From the NCBI GenBank assembly GCA_001898705.1, contig MKUU01000016.1, positions 18,114 through 82,113 on the forward strand: DNA of 64,000 nucleotides, in the 5' to 3' direction. This DNA is from Caedibacter sp. 38-128. Lineage in GTDB: Bacteria; Pseudomonadota; Alphaproteobacteria; Caedimonadales; Caedimonadaceae. The translations under genes and the position numbers were made by a program. Shown in pieces: positions 18,800 through 28,721 of this stretch; within the stretch, counting starts at the first letter, position 1; the number at the start of each line of letters is the position of its first letter. The notes beneath the pieces were generated by a model that was given only the letters and a program-made list of their open reading frames with translations, made no database searches and was not told where the DNA came from.

Positions 18800-19327
18800 A
18801 TGACACGCTTAACAAAAGATTATTTCTCTCAACCAACATTAGAAGTGGCAAAGGATTTACTGGGGAAAGAACTTATATTTAGAGACTATAGGGGACTTAT
18901 TACAGAAACCGAAGCCTATATAGGTCGAGATGATCCAGCCTGTCATGCTGCTCGCGGCAAAACGCCTCGAACCACGGTCATGTTTGGCCCTGCTGGCGTT
19001 AGCTATGTTTACTTCATCTATGGGATGTATTTTTGCCTTAATATTGTCACAGAAGCCGAAGGTTTCCCTGCAGCCGTTCTGATTCGTGGCCTTCATCTCC
19101 TACAACCAGAAAGCAAAAATCTCAATGGTCCGGGAAAACTCTGCAAACACCTTGGTATTACCCGCGAACACAACGGTCTTGATCTTACCATGTCTGATGT
19201 CTTTTATGTGCAAGATAAAGGAGTTAAGCCAGGCTATATTGCAACGCCTCGCATTGGCATTAAAGTCGGAACCGAGAAGCTATGGCGATTCATCATTACC
19301 GAAGACTTTTCAACGATCCACGGTTAA
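18800..19327 (+). CDS. 3-methyladenine DNA glycosylase (AAG/MPG family)
   Basis: Removes alkylated or deaminated purines from DNA in base excision repair. The 175-residue protein has the Mpg fold signatures: LLGKELIFRDYRG, the catalytic Glu in ITETEAYIGRDDPACHA, the TVMFGPAGVSYVYFIYGMYF strand region, and LNGPGKLCKHLGI. Slightly short for the family (usually about 185-200). ATG 18800 has no strong Shine-Dalgarno. No operon partner. Confidence 0.93.
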   Translation: MTRLTKDYFSQPTLEVAKDLLGKELIFRDYRGLITETEAYIGRDDPACHAARGKTPRTTVMFGPAGVSYVYFIYGMYFCLNIVTEAEGFPAAVLIRGLHLLQPESKNLNGPGKLCKHLGITREHNGLDLTMSDVFYVQDKGVKPGYIATPRIGIKVGTEKLWRFIITEDFSTIHG

Positions 19328-19739
19328 AAAACCATATTATCAAGCTCCTTGCATATTATGTTTCCTCTCGTTCAAGAGACAGGGCATAAAGTAAGTTAAA
19401 GGAAAGGATACTTTATCAAACTAGTGTTTAGGGGAAGGGAAAGAAGAATCGGCTATATTAGGGGAGGGAAAAAGGTAACCGATTCTTCTTGTTCTTCAGT
19501 TGCTTTTGGGCAACCTTGGAATACTTTAACCATACTAAAATTTTTTAGGATACGACTACTTCTAACTTGATATATGAGGTTTGCACGTATGCATATCTCG
19601 CTATCTATTGCTTATCATATATAAAAAAGAAACAATTTTTCCTTATAAAACAAATACTAAAATTATCAACTATTGCTATATCACTTAAAATTCCTATATA
19701 TTCAGTGAATAAAAAGAAAAATAGTGAAGTGGAGGCACT
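19328..19739. other. Intergenic region with a 12-bp inverted repeat
   Basis: About 410 bases upstream of the LysR gene. It holds a perfect 12-bp inverted repeat, AAGAAGAATCGG at 19441-19452 and its complement at 19479-19490, separated by 26 nt that include two GGGGA-GGGAAA-like purine runs. It could be a terminator for the glycosylase gene or an operator for the downstream regulator. No gene seen. Confidence 0.5.
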
Positions 19740-20642
19740 ATGGATCTAGCGCATTTAAAAACGTTTTACATCATTGCACGAGAAGGCAGCCTTACCAAAG
19801 CAGCTCACATCCTGCATACAAGCCAATCTTCTTTAAGTCGAACCTTACAAATTCTTGAGTATTATGCACAAACCCAACTGTTTGAAAGACATGCCAGAGG
19901 CCTTAAACTTACGCTTCAAGGTGAAAAAGTTTTTTACCATGCACAAAAAATGGTGCAAGAGCATGAAGCTTTTAAACATTCTTTTCTTAACGATTTTAAT
20001 GAGACAGAAGGTGAGTTGAAAATTCTTACAACACCTGGAGTAGCATCTATATGGTTACCAGAAATCATTCCTGAATTTTTAAAAAAGTATCCAAATATAC
20101 AGTTAGATATTAATAGTGCTCTCACAAATTTAGAAAAGGATATTGAAAAAGCTGATATTCTCATTCGCACACGTATAGACCATCATCCTACTCTTGTTCA
20201 AAAGCGCGTCTTAGAATCTCCCTATAAGTTATGGGCAAGCCCTAAATATTTACAAGAATTTGGTATTCCCCAATCTGCGGAAGATTTAGATCATCATCGA
20301 TTGCTTGTATTTGAAAAGGCTCAATTTAATGTTTTAGCAAATAATCACTGGATTTTAGAGGTTGGAGCTAACCTAGAGAAACCCCGACAACCATTCCTTA
20401 TTATGAACTCTTTAGAAGGATTAATAAGTTGCGCTAAAAATGGCTTAGGAATTATTCAAATGCCGATGGTTCTTGCTCATATTAGAAACAAGGATGATGC
20501 ATTAGTGTCTGTTTTAGAAGAATTAGAAGAGCCTGGTATAGGAATTTTGTGCATATATCCACTAAAAACAAAAAATATTAAAAGAATTGCTCTATTTTCT
20601 GATTATTTAGAAGAACTATTTAAAAGTAACATTCCTATATAA
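19740..20642 (+). CDS. LysR-family transcriptional regulator
   Basis: A 300-residue cytoplasmic DNA-binding regulator of normal family length. The N-terminal winged helix-turn-helix (about 1-60) has the LysR pattern LKTFYIIAREGSLTKAAHIL, SQSSLSRTLQILE and LFERHARGLKLT; the rest is a periplasmic-binding-protein-like effector domain. The start has GTGGAGG upstream. It has no divergent neighbour, so its target is not suggested by context; the nearest upstream gene is the DNA glycosylase on the same strand. Lower GC than neighbours in the C-terminal half. Confidence 0.93.
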   Translation: MDLAHLKTFYIIAREGSLTKAAHILHTSQSSLSRTLQILEYYAQTQLFERHARGLKLTLQGEKVFYHAQKMVQEHEAFKHSFLNDFNETEGELKILTTPGVASIWLPEIIPEFLKKYPNIQLDINSALTNLEKDIEKADILIRTRIDHHPTLVQKRVLESPYKLWASPKYLQEFGIPQSAEDLDHHRLLVFEKAQFNVLANNHWILEVGANLEKPRQPFLIMNSLEGLISCAKNGLGIIQMPMVLAHIRNKDDALVSVLEELEEPGIGILCIYPLKTKNIKRIALFSDYLEELFKSNIPI

Positions 20643-21050
20643 ATGTAGCCCTCAAAGTAATAATAGAATTTCTATTAAAAATTTCTAAAAATATTTCTTA
20701 GAGGGCTAATACCTTTACTATATTTTATTTTTTTTACAGATAAACATAGTTTGCATTGGTATAATTATATTTTCAAGAATAGTTTTTTTCATAGTTGTAT
20801 CCTTTTATTAACAGAGTTTTGCCTGGCAAGATTCATGTTTTATGCTCAAGGATAGCGTTGTTTCATGTTTTATTTTGACTGAGAAGCATAATAAAGTCCT
20901 ACTTACCATGCATTTTTGTCATAACCTAAAATTTTAATTAAATACAGTTTAAATTAATCATTTACTATAAATATAAGTTTTGTCATGTAAACTAGAACTG
21001 GAGTTTAAAACTTTGATCTAATTGCTTGAGCCCCTGCGAGGAATCTATCC
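20643..21050. other. Intergenic region with nested inverted repeats
   Basis: Contains TAGCCCTC at 20646-20653 and its complement GAGGGCTA at 20701-20708 with a smaller hairpin (TAATAGAA/TTCTATTA) inside, probably a transcription end for the LysR gene. A 24-codon minus-strand frame at 20718-20792 has AAAAGGA upstream of its ATG but nothing else in its favour. No other feature seen. Confidence 0.4.
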
Positions 21051-23219
21051 TTATTTCCATCGCTTCTTACGAGAAGAAATCATCGCCTTTTTTTGAGTCT
21101 CAGCTGGCAAAAACGTCAATCCTCCCAATAAAGGCTCAGCCTCGTGTAAGGTCACCTTAAGGCGATCCCCTAAGGTGTAGATACGCTTTTTCCGGCGTCC
21201 AACAACCCGTTGTTTTTTCTGATCATACGCATAATAATCATCTGCCAATAACCTTAAAGGCATAATACCATCAGCACCATTTTCTTCAATCGTTACAAAC
21301 ATCGCAAACTCTGTAACGCCATTAATGCGCGCCATAAAGCTTTCACCTATTTTATCTTTCAGATATGCCGCCACATAACGCTCAGTGGTTTCACGCTCAG
21401 CGGTGGCTGCCACTCTTTCTGTCAAGCTAATGTGTTCAGCAACGGCTTTTAGTTGTGGCAAGGTATAAGAAAATGGTGTGTCTTTATTGTTGGTCATAAC
21501 CTCAACAAGCGCCCGGTGGACAACTAAATCTGCATACCGTCGGATAGGAGATGTGAAATGGCAATAGCGCGGTAAATTAAGCCCAAAATGCCCAATATTT
21601 TCAGGGCTATAAACGGCTTGTGCTTGAGCGCGCAATACAAGCTGATTGATCGCTCCTTGAGCAGGCGATTCCTTTGCCTTCTCAAGAATATGATTAAAGA
21701 TCTTGGGCCGTATTGCTTGGCCTTTAGGCAAACTCAAATCAAAGCCTTTCAAAAACTCACGTAAGGCATCAACTTTTTCAAGCGAAGGCTCATCATGAAC
21801 GCGATACATACACAGATGCTGGCGTGTTTCAAGTTCTATTGCCGCAGCAACATTGGCTAAAATCATGAATTCTTCGATAAGACGATGACTATTAAGACGT
21901 GGACGCGGGGCAATTTTGGCCACTTGTCCTTTCTCATCAAGGTAGATCCGTTCCTCGGGCATATCTAAGTCTAAAGGCCCGCGCTTATCTCGTTCCACAC
22001 AGAGCGATTTATACGCCCCATACAGAGGGGAAATGACGGTTTTAATAAAATCCTTGGAAAGATCTGTCTTTTGCCCTTCAAAGGCCGCCTGTGTCTTTGT
22101 ATACGTCAATCTTGCGGCTGAACGCATCAAAGCGCGTGAAAACTTATGCCTTAAAAGGCGACCACTTTGATTAATCCAAAGATGAACCGCAAGACACGCA
22201 CGATCTTCTTGGGGTTTAAGTGAACAGATATTATTTGATAAGGCCTCTGGGAGCATCGGAACCACACGATCCGGAAAATAAACTGAATTTCCTCGACGAT
22301 AGGCCTCTTGATCTAAGGCATCCTTGGGCGTGACGTACGCGGATACATCTGCAATCGCCACAATCAGATGCCAACCTTTTGGATTTTTTGGATCTGTGTC
22401 AGGGCTTGCCCATATCGCATCATCAAAGTCGCGCGCATCTTCATCATCAATCGTCACAAGAGGAATATCCCGCAAATCTTCTCGATTTCCTAGTGGAGGA
22501 ACTTTTGCTTTCTCTGCCAACTCAATCGATTGAGGCGAAAATTCATGAGGTAATTCATATGTATGAATCGCAATAAGGCTAATGGATTTAGGCGCATTTA
22601 AGGATCCAAGGATCTTAGTCACCTTAAGAGACTCTCCCCGCCTTCCTTGAATCCATTCTGCTTCCACCAGATCATTGTGTTGAGCATTAAATGTTTGGCC
22701 TGCAGGAATGATATATTCAATCTTACGCCGTTTTTCGGGAAGGATGAGGCGTCCTCCTTCACCATCAAGTTCAAAAACGCCCATGACACGATGGGCTTTT
22801 TCATCAAACTTGCGAACAAATTCGGCCTCAAGCGCTTTCGGGTCCTTTAAGCGAACTAATGCAAGGTCTTCAGGATTTAATTGATTGATTTTATTTGCTT
22901 TAGAAAAGACTCGAATGAGAGGCTTTTCTTCATGTTCAGGCCATATTTCAGGTGCTCCAAGAAGATATCCCTCTTCATCAACGCCTGTGATTTTAACGAC
23001 TAAAAGATTCAACTGACCTTTACGCTGATAATATTTCCCGCGCTGTTGAATAGCTTGTTTTTCCACAAGCTCTTTCAACATTTTTTTCAGAACAATCCGA
23101 TCATTTCCCTTAATATGAAAGGCTTGCGCAATTTCACGACGACGAATTTCACCTTCATGGCTGTTAATAAAGCCCAAAATATCTTCTGAACTTGGGAATT
23201 TTTGAGGAGTGTGCGCCAA
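21051..23219 (-). CDS. rnr: Ribonuclease R
   Basis: Processive 3'-5' exoribonuclease that degrades structured RNA. The 722-residue protein has an N-terminal helix-turn-helix/cold-shock region, the RNB catalytic domain with the acidic metal-binding cluster DDEDARDFDDA at 258-268, and a C-terminal S1 domain followed by a basic tail (KKAMISSRKKRWK). Start is TTG 23219 with CAGG upstream. In alphaproteobacteria rnr often follows topA; here five other reading frames separate them. Confidence 0.97.
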   Translation of the reverse strand: MAHTPQKFPSSEDILGFINSHEGEIRRREIAQAFHIKGNDRIVLKKMLKELVEKQAIQQRGKYYQRKGQLNLLVVKITGVDEEGYLLGAPEIWPEHEEKPLIRVFSKANKINQLNPEDLALVRLKDPKALEAEFVRKFDEKAHRVMGVFELDGEGGRLILPEKRRKIEYIIPAGQTFNAQHNDLVEAEWIQGRRGESLKVTKILGSLNAPKSISLIAIHTYELPHEFSPQSIELAEKAKVPPLGNREDLRDIPLVTIDDEDARDFDDAIWASPDTDPKNPKGWHLIVAIADVSAYVTPKDALDQEAYRRGNSVYFPDRVVPMLPEALSNNICSLKPQEDRACLAVHLWINQSGRLLRHKFSRALMRSAARLTYTKTQAAFEGQKTDLSKDFIKTVISPLYGAYKSLCVERDKRGPLDLDMPEERIYLDEKGQVAKIAPRPRLNSHRLIEEFMILANVAAAIELETRQHLCMYRVHDEPSLEKVDALREFLKGFDLSLPKGQAIRPKIFNHILEKAKESPAQGAINQLVLRAQAQAVYSPENIGHFGLNLPRYCHFTSPIRRYADLVVHRALVEVMTNNKDTPFSYTLPQLKAVAEHISLTERVAATAERETTERYVAAYLKDKIGESFMARINGVTEFAMFVTIEENGADGIMPLRLLADDYYAYDQKKQRVVGRRKKRIYTLGDRLKVTLHEAEPLLGGLTFLPAETQKKAMISSRKKRWK

Positions 23220-23401
23220 AATAACCTGTCTTTTTTTAATAATAATTTCTTATTTTAAAGGGTTTTAAGCTGAAAGGCTAGCTCCCATTCATTGCGTTAG
23301 GTATATTAATGAAATAAAAAGTGAAAATATTCCTATTCAACAGTATAAATATTTGATTTACACTGTTTTATGCATAACTCTAAGACGAAAAAAGTTAACA
23401 A

Positions 23402-23427
23402 AAAAGGAAGTAAATTCTCCTCCTTTT
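23402..23427 (-). terminator. Probable terminator of the small exported protein gene
   Basis: On the minus strand AAAAGGA and TCCTTTT (23421-23427 with 23402-23408) can form a 7-bp stem followed by more T. The 12-nt loop makes it moderate. Confidence 0.5.
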
Positions 23428-23441
23428 AAGAGTAAGAAAAA

Positions 23442-23726
23442 TTACTCTGCACAAACCCAGTTACCACTGACAGGATCTTTATATCTAATTTGGTAAACGT
23501 CGCGACAACCTTTTGTTTCACTAGGAACTTCAGGAGGATTTTGGTATTGGTTGATGAGGGCAGAAATTTCATCTTCCCAACTAGATTTTTGAGCTGTTTC
23601 TTTTGTTTTGAGTGGTAGTTTTTTTTCAGGTACATCAGTATCAGTAAGAGGCTTACTAGCACTTAAAACACTTGAAAAGATCAAATTAATTGCCAAACTT
23701 AGTAGTGATGCTTTTGTGACAGACAT
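23442..23726 (-). CDS. Small exported protein
   Basis: A 94-residue protein with a signal peptide (LLSLAINLIFSSVLSA) and a short mature chain containing two cysteines (GCRDVYQIRY and SGNWVCAE) that could form a disulfide. No recognised family. A probable terminator follows. Located between rnr and a secreted protease on the same strand. Confidence 0.6.
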   Translation of the reverse strand: MSVTKASLLSLAINLIFSSVLSASKPLTDTDVPEKKLPLKTKETAQKSSWEDEISALINQYQNPPEVPSETKGCRDVYQIRYKDPVSGNWVCAE

Positions 23727-23848
23727 TGTTTACCTCATAACCTTTTGAAGGTTTTCAATTAAAGCGAATGGCAATAAGCAAAAAATATAACTGCTCATCT
23801 TCTTCGAAAATCTTAGACCTTTTGCATTAGAAATGTCAAATCGATAAT

Positions 23849-24865
23849 TTATTCTGTAAGCTCATCTTTAGATTCAAAAAAAACTTCAGGATAAATATGA
23901 GGGACGAGGGTAGAATATAAAGAATTTGGGCCTAACTCATGTAAGTCAAGACCCTTTAGCATCATTTCTATTTCAGCATTGCACACAGTATTAAAACTAT
24001 TCTTTTCAACGACTTCAATCTTTTTATTGGGATCATCTTTGGAAACAAGTCCCATGATTGAACCGTCAACACTTCCAATATGAATTCCTATTATTTCACT
24101 CGTTTTTTTGGAAAAAAACGCAGCTCCACTTGAACCCGCTAAGGTGCTTACTTTATGCGTTGAATCTGTTGATAAAAGTTTTCCTTTATTTTCTCTTTGA
24201 TTTAATTTTCCTAAGGGATAATGATACAGAATCGCTTTTATAGGTTTACCTGAAGCAACAATATCTTTACTAACTTTAGGAAGCTTAGCATGAGTCCCTG
24301 CTATAACTTTAGGAAGGGCTTCAGCGGGATATTGCCCACTCAGTATATAAGATCCTACAAACAAACAGATGTCTTTTCTTAATTCAGAACTAAATAAAAC
24401 TTTTGTTACTTCGATTTTTGCGAAATAACTTCTTTTTTCATTATCTGTCGAAGTGCTACTTTGATAAAAAGTCCAGTTAGGCGTATAGCGGTATTTTTTC
24501 TTATCATGACTAGGAAAAACCTCAAGGAAAACATGTAATGATGTAATCCCTGTTCCCATCAAAATACCATCCTTTTCTTCAATTTTAAGAAGAGTTCCGG
24601 TGCCTTTTCCTCCACTTTGACTGGCTAATTGCCCACAATACCATCCCTGAGAAAAATTTTGAGGATTTGATGCGAGAAAAAGCTTATCGAAAGTCTCATC
24701 AGAAAGCGTGTCACCATCTTTTAAATGATGCTTTTTAACATCTTTTTCTAACAACCCTTCTAAAGTTGACGTTGCTTTACCACTTGAGAGTAGAAATATG
24801 AGAGATATAAATAAAAAATATATAAATTTGCCAATATCAAGCCGGTTCATTACAAAATTTCTCAT
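23849..24865 (-). CDS. Secreted trypsin/V8-like serine protease
   Basis: A 338-residue protein with a signal segment (FIYFLFISLIFLLSSGKA). The chymotrypsin-like triad is His111 (GITSLHVF), Asp165 (LRKDICLFV) and Ser246 in TLAGSSGAAFF. The nucleophile motif is G-S-S-G, as in V8/glutamyl-endopeptidase-like enzymes, rather than the usual GDSGG. Start ATG 24865 or the internal Met at 24850; neither has a strong Shine-Dalgarno. It is the second secreted protease of this fold in the window and differs strongly from that at 14.3 kb, so they are not recent duplicates. Confidence 0.75.
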   Translation of the reverse strand: MRNFVMNRLDIGKFIYFLFISLIFLLSSGKATSTLEGLLEKDVKKHHLKDGDTLSDETFDKLFLASNPQNFSQGWYCGQLASQSGGKGTGTLLKIEEKDGILMGTGITSLHVFLEVFPSHDKKKYRYTPNWTFYQSSTSTDNEKRSYFAKIEVTKVLFSSELRKDICLFVGSYILSGQYPAEALPKVIAGTHAKLPKVSKDIVASGKPIKAILYHYPLGKLNQRENKGKLLSTDSTHKVSTLAGSSGAAFFSKKTSEIIGIHIGSVDGSIMGLVSKDDPNKKIEVVEKNSFNTVCNAEIEMMLKGLDLHELGPNSLYSTLVPHIYPEVFFESKDELTE

Positions 24866-25071
24866 ATTAACATACAGTTACCCAGAAATTTAACGTATTT
24901 CTATTTCGCAAAACTGTCAATACTAGATCCCACTCTTTATGAATTTAAAACAAAAGTAAGGAGAAAATTTTGCTTTAACAATTGCTTCATGCGGCTTGTA
25001 AAGCAACCTATTTTACATGTATAGTGAATCATCCTTCATTACATTATGTTTACTTTTAGAAAGTAGATTTT

Positions 25072-25383
25072 ATGGCACCCTCTTATAAACACCATGTTTT
25101 TATTTGCCAAAACCAACGCCCTGAAGGCCATCCTCGCGGATGTTGTCTCGCAAAAGGAACTGATAAAATTTTGGAATATATGAAAGTACGGATCAAAGAA
25201 TTAGGGCTTAAAAATATTCGCATCAATAAAGCAGGATGTCTTGATCAGTGCGAAAAAGGCCCCGCTGTCGTTATTTATCCTGAAGATGTATGGTATACGA
25301 TTAAAACAATAGAAGATGCGGAAACTTTAATTCAATCTCACCTCATTAAAGAGCAAAAAGTTGGTTCGCTTTTAATGAAGTGA
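25072..25383 (+). CDS. (2Fe-2S) thioredoxin-like ferredoxin
   Basis: A 103-residue protein of the thioredoxin-like [2Fe-2S] ferredoxin family. Likely cluster ligands are Cys12, Cys24 or Cys25, Cys56 and Cys60 (ICQNQRPEGHPRGCC ... KAGCLDQCEKGPAVVIYP), the C-x11-12-C ... C-x3-C pattern of the family. Expected to be a soluble electron carrier; the partner is unknown. It lies between two minus-strand exported protein genes. Confidence 0.9.
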   Translation: MAPSYKHHVFICQNQRPEGHPRGCCLAKGTDKILEYMKVRIKELGLKNIRINKAGCLDQCEKGPAVVIYPEDVWYTIKTIEDAETLIQSHLIKEQKVGSLLMK

Positions 25384-25401
25384 GACTGCTCTCATCACTG
25401 T

Positions 25402-26196
25402 TTAATGAAGCTCTCTTTCAAAATTAACTGCGAGTTTTTTCTGAGAACCATCTTCACCATTACCTCCATTAATACCTTCACTCTTAAAGCTACCGTATTC
25501 TGTATCAAGGATATAAATATGGTCGCCTTCTTTTCGTAAGTTTGCACCGTAGGCGATATCGACAAAACCAATCTCGCTAACAAGAATAAATTTTTCACCA
25601 AAGGGGATATCTTGCTCTTCTGGTTTAGTATCGCCCATGTATTTTGATACAGAAAAGAAATCCGATGAATTAATTGTGCGCAGCCCTTTCAATGAGCCCT
25701 CATTGATAGTTTTGACTCTTACACTAATGCGATCTTTTATTTTTGGCTTATAAATATATCTTACTTCTGCAGGACGGAATTTTACAAGTTGATGATATTC
25801 GATTGATTTTTTAAGATAGAGATAGCCCAAAAAACGCTGAATACTTCGATCACCCAAAACCCATTCTGTCCCATCTTCCAGGGTCAACACCGAGAACGAT
25901 CTAGTTCCAGGTCCAGTATCACGTTCTTCTCTGTTTTTTATCTCACTTTCTTTAATCTCATGTTTTGGGTTAAAAACCTCCGTTTTGAAAAATGCAGTAA
26001 TAGCTAAAATAGCTTCCTCCTCATCCATCTCGTCCGTAACTGGTGTAATTTTACGAATATCCATAGCACCAATTTTTGGAGTCGTTTGTGCATCTTCGAT
26101 TTCTTCTTTTATCGTCGAAGATGCAAGAGAGGTTTCAAAATAAAAGAATAAAATGCATGCAGTTATCGAGGTAATGAGTATTTTTTTAAGAAGCAT
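25402..26196 (-). CDS. Exported protein of unknown function
   Basis: A 264-residue protein with a signal peptide (LLKKILITSITACILFFYFE-TSLAS). The mature part is acidic at first (TIKEEIEDAQ ... DEMDEEEAI), then mixed, with a C-terminal Gly-rich stretch GINGGNGEDG. I recognise no domain. It lies 78 bp after topA on the same strand and may be read through from it. Confidence 0.65.
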   Translation of the reverse strand: MLLKKILITSITACILFFYFETSLASSTIKEEIEDAQTTPKIGAMDIRKITPVTDEMDEEEAILAITAFFKTEVFNPKHEIKESEIKNREERDTGPGTRSFSVLTLEDGTEWVLGDRSIQRFLGYLYLKKSIEYHQLVKFRPAEVRYIYKPKIKDRISVRVKTINEGSLKGLRTINSSDFFSVSKYMGDTKPEEQDIPFGEKFILVSEIGFVDIAYGANLRKEGDHIYILDTEYGSFKSEGINGGNGEDGSQKKLAVNFERELH

Positions 26197-26274
26197 AGCT
26201 ATCCTTTTCTTAATATATCATGTCTTATTGTAATATACTGAGACACCACCTATATGCCAAAAAGATAAATAAAT

Positions 26275-28680
26275 TTATGATTTCTTTTTAAACGGTTTTT
26301 TCTTCTCGGATTCTTGGCTAAAGAGTTCTAAAGCTCGTGCCAACGTCACCGTTAAAACATCATCTTCTTTGCCAATTGATTTAAAGGTGCTCTCATGTTT
26401 GACATAAGGCCCAAAACGTCCGATCGCTGCGGTGATTGGCTTTCCTGTTTCAGGATGCGTCCCCACCGTGCGCGGCAAGGCTCCCAGGGCTAAAGCATCC
26501 TCAAGCGTGATGCTTTCAGCAGCTCTTCCTTTTGGAATTGCAACACGCTTTGGCTTTGCAATATCAGCTTTCTTGCCTTTACCTTTTGTTGGCTTACTGA
26601 CGAGTTGTTCTTCTCCATCCCATTGAAGATAAAATCCATAAGGTCCTTTTCTCAGTGAAACAACAGCCTTAGAGACTGGGTCCGTCCCCAGCGTCTTAGG
26701 TTCAAACATATTCTTTGGCGCTTCCTTTTCTGCACTCTCTCCAGCTTGGACTTCTTCCTCCTTAAGAGCGCCTGAAAGCTTACGCGTAAAGCCACAAGTT
26801 GGGTAATTTGAACAGCCGACAAAGGCGCCCCATTTTCCTAATTTAAGGTTTAATTTACCCTCTTTACATTGCGGACATTGCCGAGGATCATCAGTGCCAT
26901 CCATGGGGATAAAAATTAATTTCTCAAGGTCTTTTTCTAACTGCGTAATCACATCGGCTATTTTTAAAGGAGAGGCCTGCTCAACAGTCGCATAAAACTG
27001 CTTCCAAAAATCCTCAAGTACCTTAAACCACGAAAGCTTCCCCATTGAAATTTCATCAAGCTCTTCCTCAAGATGAGCGGTAAAATCATATTCGATATAT
27101 TTCGCGAAATAATTCTTCAAAAAGGCTGTTACCAAACGCCCCAAAGGCTCAGGCTTAAGTCTTTTCTTCTCAAGAACTACATATTTACGATCAATCAACG
27201 TTGAAATGATTGATGCATATGTTGAGGGTCGCCCGATACCAAGCTCTTCAAGCTTTTTGACGAGGCTTGCTTCTGTATACCTCGGTGGAGGTTGCGTAAA
27301 ATGTTGTTCAGGGTGAACAGCTTGCAACTTTAGGTCTTCACCTTGCACCAAGGGAGGAAGGATTTGCTCTTGCTCAGATGCCTCATCATCCTTTCCTTCT
27401 TCGTAGACTTTTAGATACCCATCAAAGGCAATTGTTGAGCCTGTGGCACGAAGGATGATCTCTTTACTAGGGTTTGCGATATCCACGCCGACTTGATCAA
27501 GAAGCGCAGATTCCATTTGAGACGCAATTGTTCTTTTCCAGATGAGCTCATAAAGCTTAAAATGGTCTGCATCTAGCACTGATTTAAGCATGTTGGGTGC
27601 GCGCGTAAGGTCTGTAGGGCGAATCGCTTCATGCGCCTCTTGCGCATTTTTGGCCTTACTTTTATAGGCTCTTGGCGCTTCAGGACAATAGGAAGAACCA
27701 TATTGTTGTTTAATAAGGTCTCGCACCGCAAAAAGGGCTTCTTGAGCAAGATTAACGCTATCAGTTCTCATATACGTAATAAGACCAACTGTCTCTCCAC
27801 CAACCTCAAAACCTTCATAAAGATGTTGAGCCAATTGCATCGTCTTTTTTGCACTAAAACCTAATTTACGAGAGGCTTCTTGTTGAAGAGTCGACGTCGT
27901 AAAAGGAGGGGATGGGTGCCTTTTCGCTTGCTTCTTCTCGACCTCTAAAACCTTATAAAGGTGCTTTTCAATTTCCGTTTGCGCAACTTGAGCCCTAGAT
28001 TGGTCGGAAAGATCAAATTTATCAAGCTTCTTCCCTTCAAGATGCGTCAATCGTGCACGCAATTGTTTTTGAGGTTGACCTAAGAATTCGGCGCTAATTG
28101 TCCAATATTCTTGAGAACGGAAGGCTTCTATTTCATCTTCTCGCTCAGTTGTCAGTCGTAACGCCACCGATTGAACCCGACCTGCTGAACGGCTGCCCGG
28201 TAGCTTCCGCCATAGAATTGGAGAAAGTGTAAACCCTACAAGATAATCTAATGCACGACGCGCAAGATAGGCTTCAATTAATTCTTGGTTAAGAGACCGC
28301 GGCTGCTTAACGGCTTCAAGAATTGCTTTTTTAGTCACCTCATAAAAAACCACTCGCTTGACATCGACATTTATCAAAGCCTTTTTTTGATCAAGTACCT
28401 CTTTTACGTGCCACGAAATAGCTTCCCCTTCACGATCAGGGTCGGTTGCGAGCAAAAGTTGGTCCGCTCCTTTAAGCGATTTTAAAATCTCATTAATATG
28501 GCGCTCGGCCTTGTCATCGACCTCCCACACCATGTTAAACTTTTTCTCAGGATCTACAGAACCATTGCGAGAAGGTAAATCACGAATATGCCCATAGCTG
28601 GCTAAAACCTTATAATCAGGGCCTAGATATTTATTAATCGTCTTTGCCTTTGAAGGCGATTCAACAACTACAACTTTCAT
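26275..28680 (-). CDS. topA: DNA topoisomerase I
   Basis: Type IA topoisomerase that relaxes negative supercoils. The 801-residue protein has the TOPRIM domain (VVVESPSKAKTINKYLG at the start; DPDREGEAI near 80), the active-site Tyr303 in ITYMRTDS, a zinc-ribbon region (CPQCKEGKLNLKLG ... GCSNYPTC) and a basic C terminus (KKKPFKKKS). Starts at ATG 28680, 41 bp after dprA, within the rlmB-plsY-dprA-topA series. Confidence 0.98.
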   Translation of the reverse strand: MKVVVVESPSKAKTINKYLGPDYKVLASYGHIRDLPSRNGSVDPEKKFNMVWEVDDKAERHINEILKSLKGADQLLLATDPDREGEAISWHVKEVLDQKKALINVDVKRVVFYEVTKKAILEAVKQPRSLNQELIEAYLARRALDYLVGFTLSPILWRKLPGSRSAGRVQSVALRLTTEREDEIEAFRSQEYWTISAEFLGQPQKQLRARLTHLEGKKLDKFDLSDQSRAQVAQTEIEKHLYKVLEVEKKQAKRHPSPPFTTSTLQQEASRKLGFSAKKTMQLAQHLYEGFEVGGETVGLITYMRTDSVNLAQEALFAVRDLIKQQYGSSYCPEAPRAYKSKAKNAQEAHEAIRPTDLTRAPNMLKSVLDADHFKLYELIWKRTIASQMESALLDQVGVDIANPSKEIILRATGSTIAFDGYLKVYEEGKDDEASEQEQILPPLVQGEDLKLQAVHPEQHFTQPPPRYTEASLVKKLEELGIGRPSTYASIISTLIDRKYVVLEKKRLKPEPLGRLVTAFLKNYFAKYIEYDFTAHLEEELDEISMGKLSWFKVLEDFWKQFYATVEQASPLKIADVITQLEKDLEKLIFIPMDGTDDPRQCPQCKEGKLNLKLGKWGAFVGCSNYPTCGFTRKLSGALKEEEVQAGESAEKEAPKNMFEPKTLGTDPVSKAVVSLRKGPYGFYLQWDGEEQLVSKPTKGKGKKADIAKPKRVAIPKGRAAESITLEDALALGALPRTVGTHPETGKPITAAIGRFGPYVKHESTFKSIGKEDDVLTVTLARALELFSQESEKKKPFKKKS

Positions 28681-28721
28681 GTGTAAATCTTATATTCTCA
28701 TTGTTAAACAAATGATTCCTC

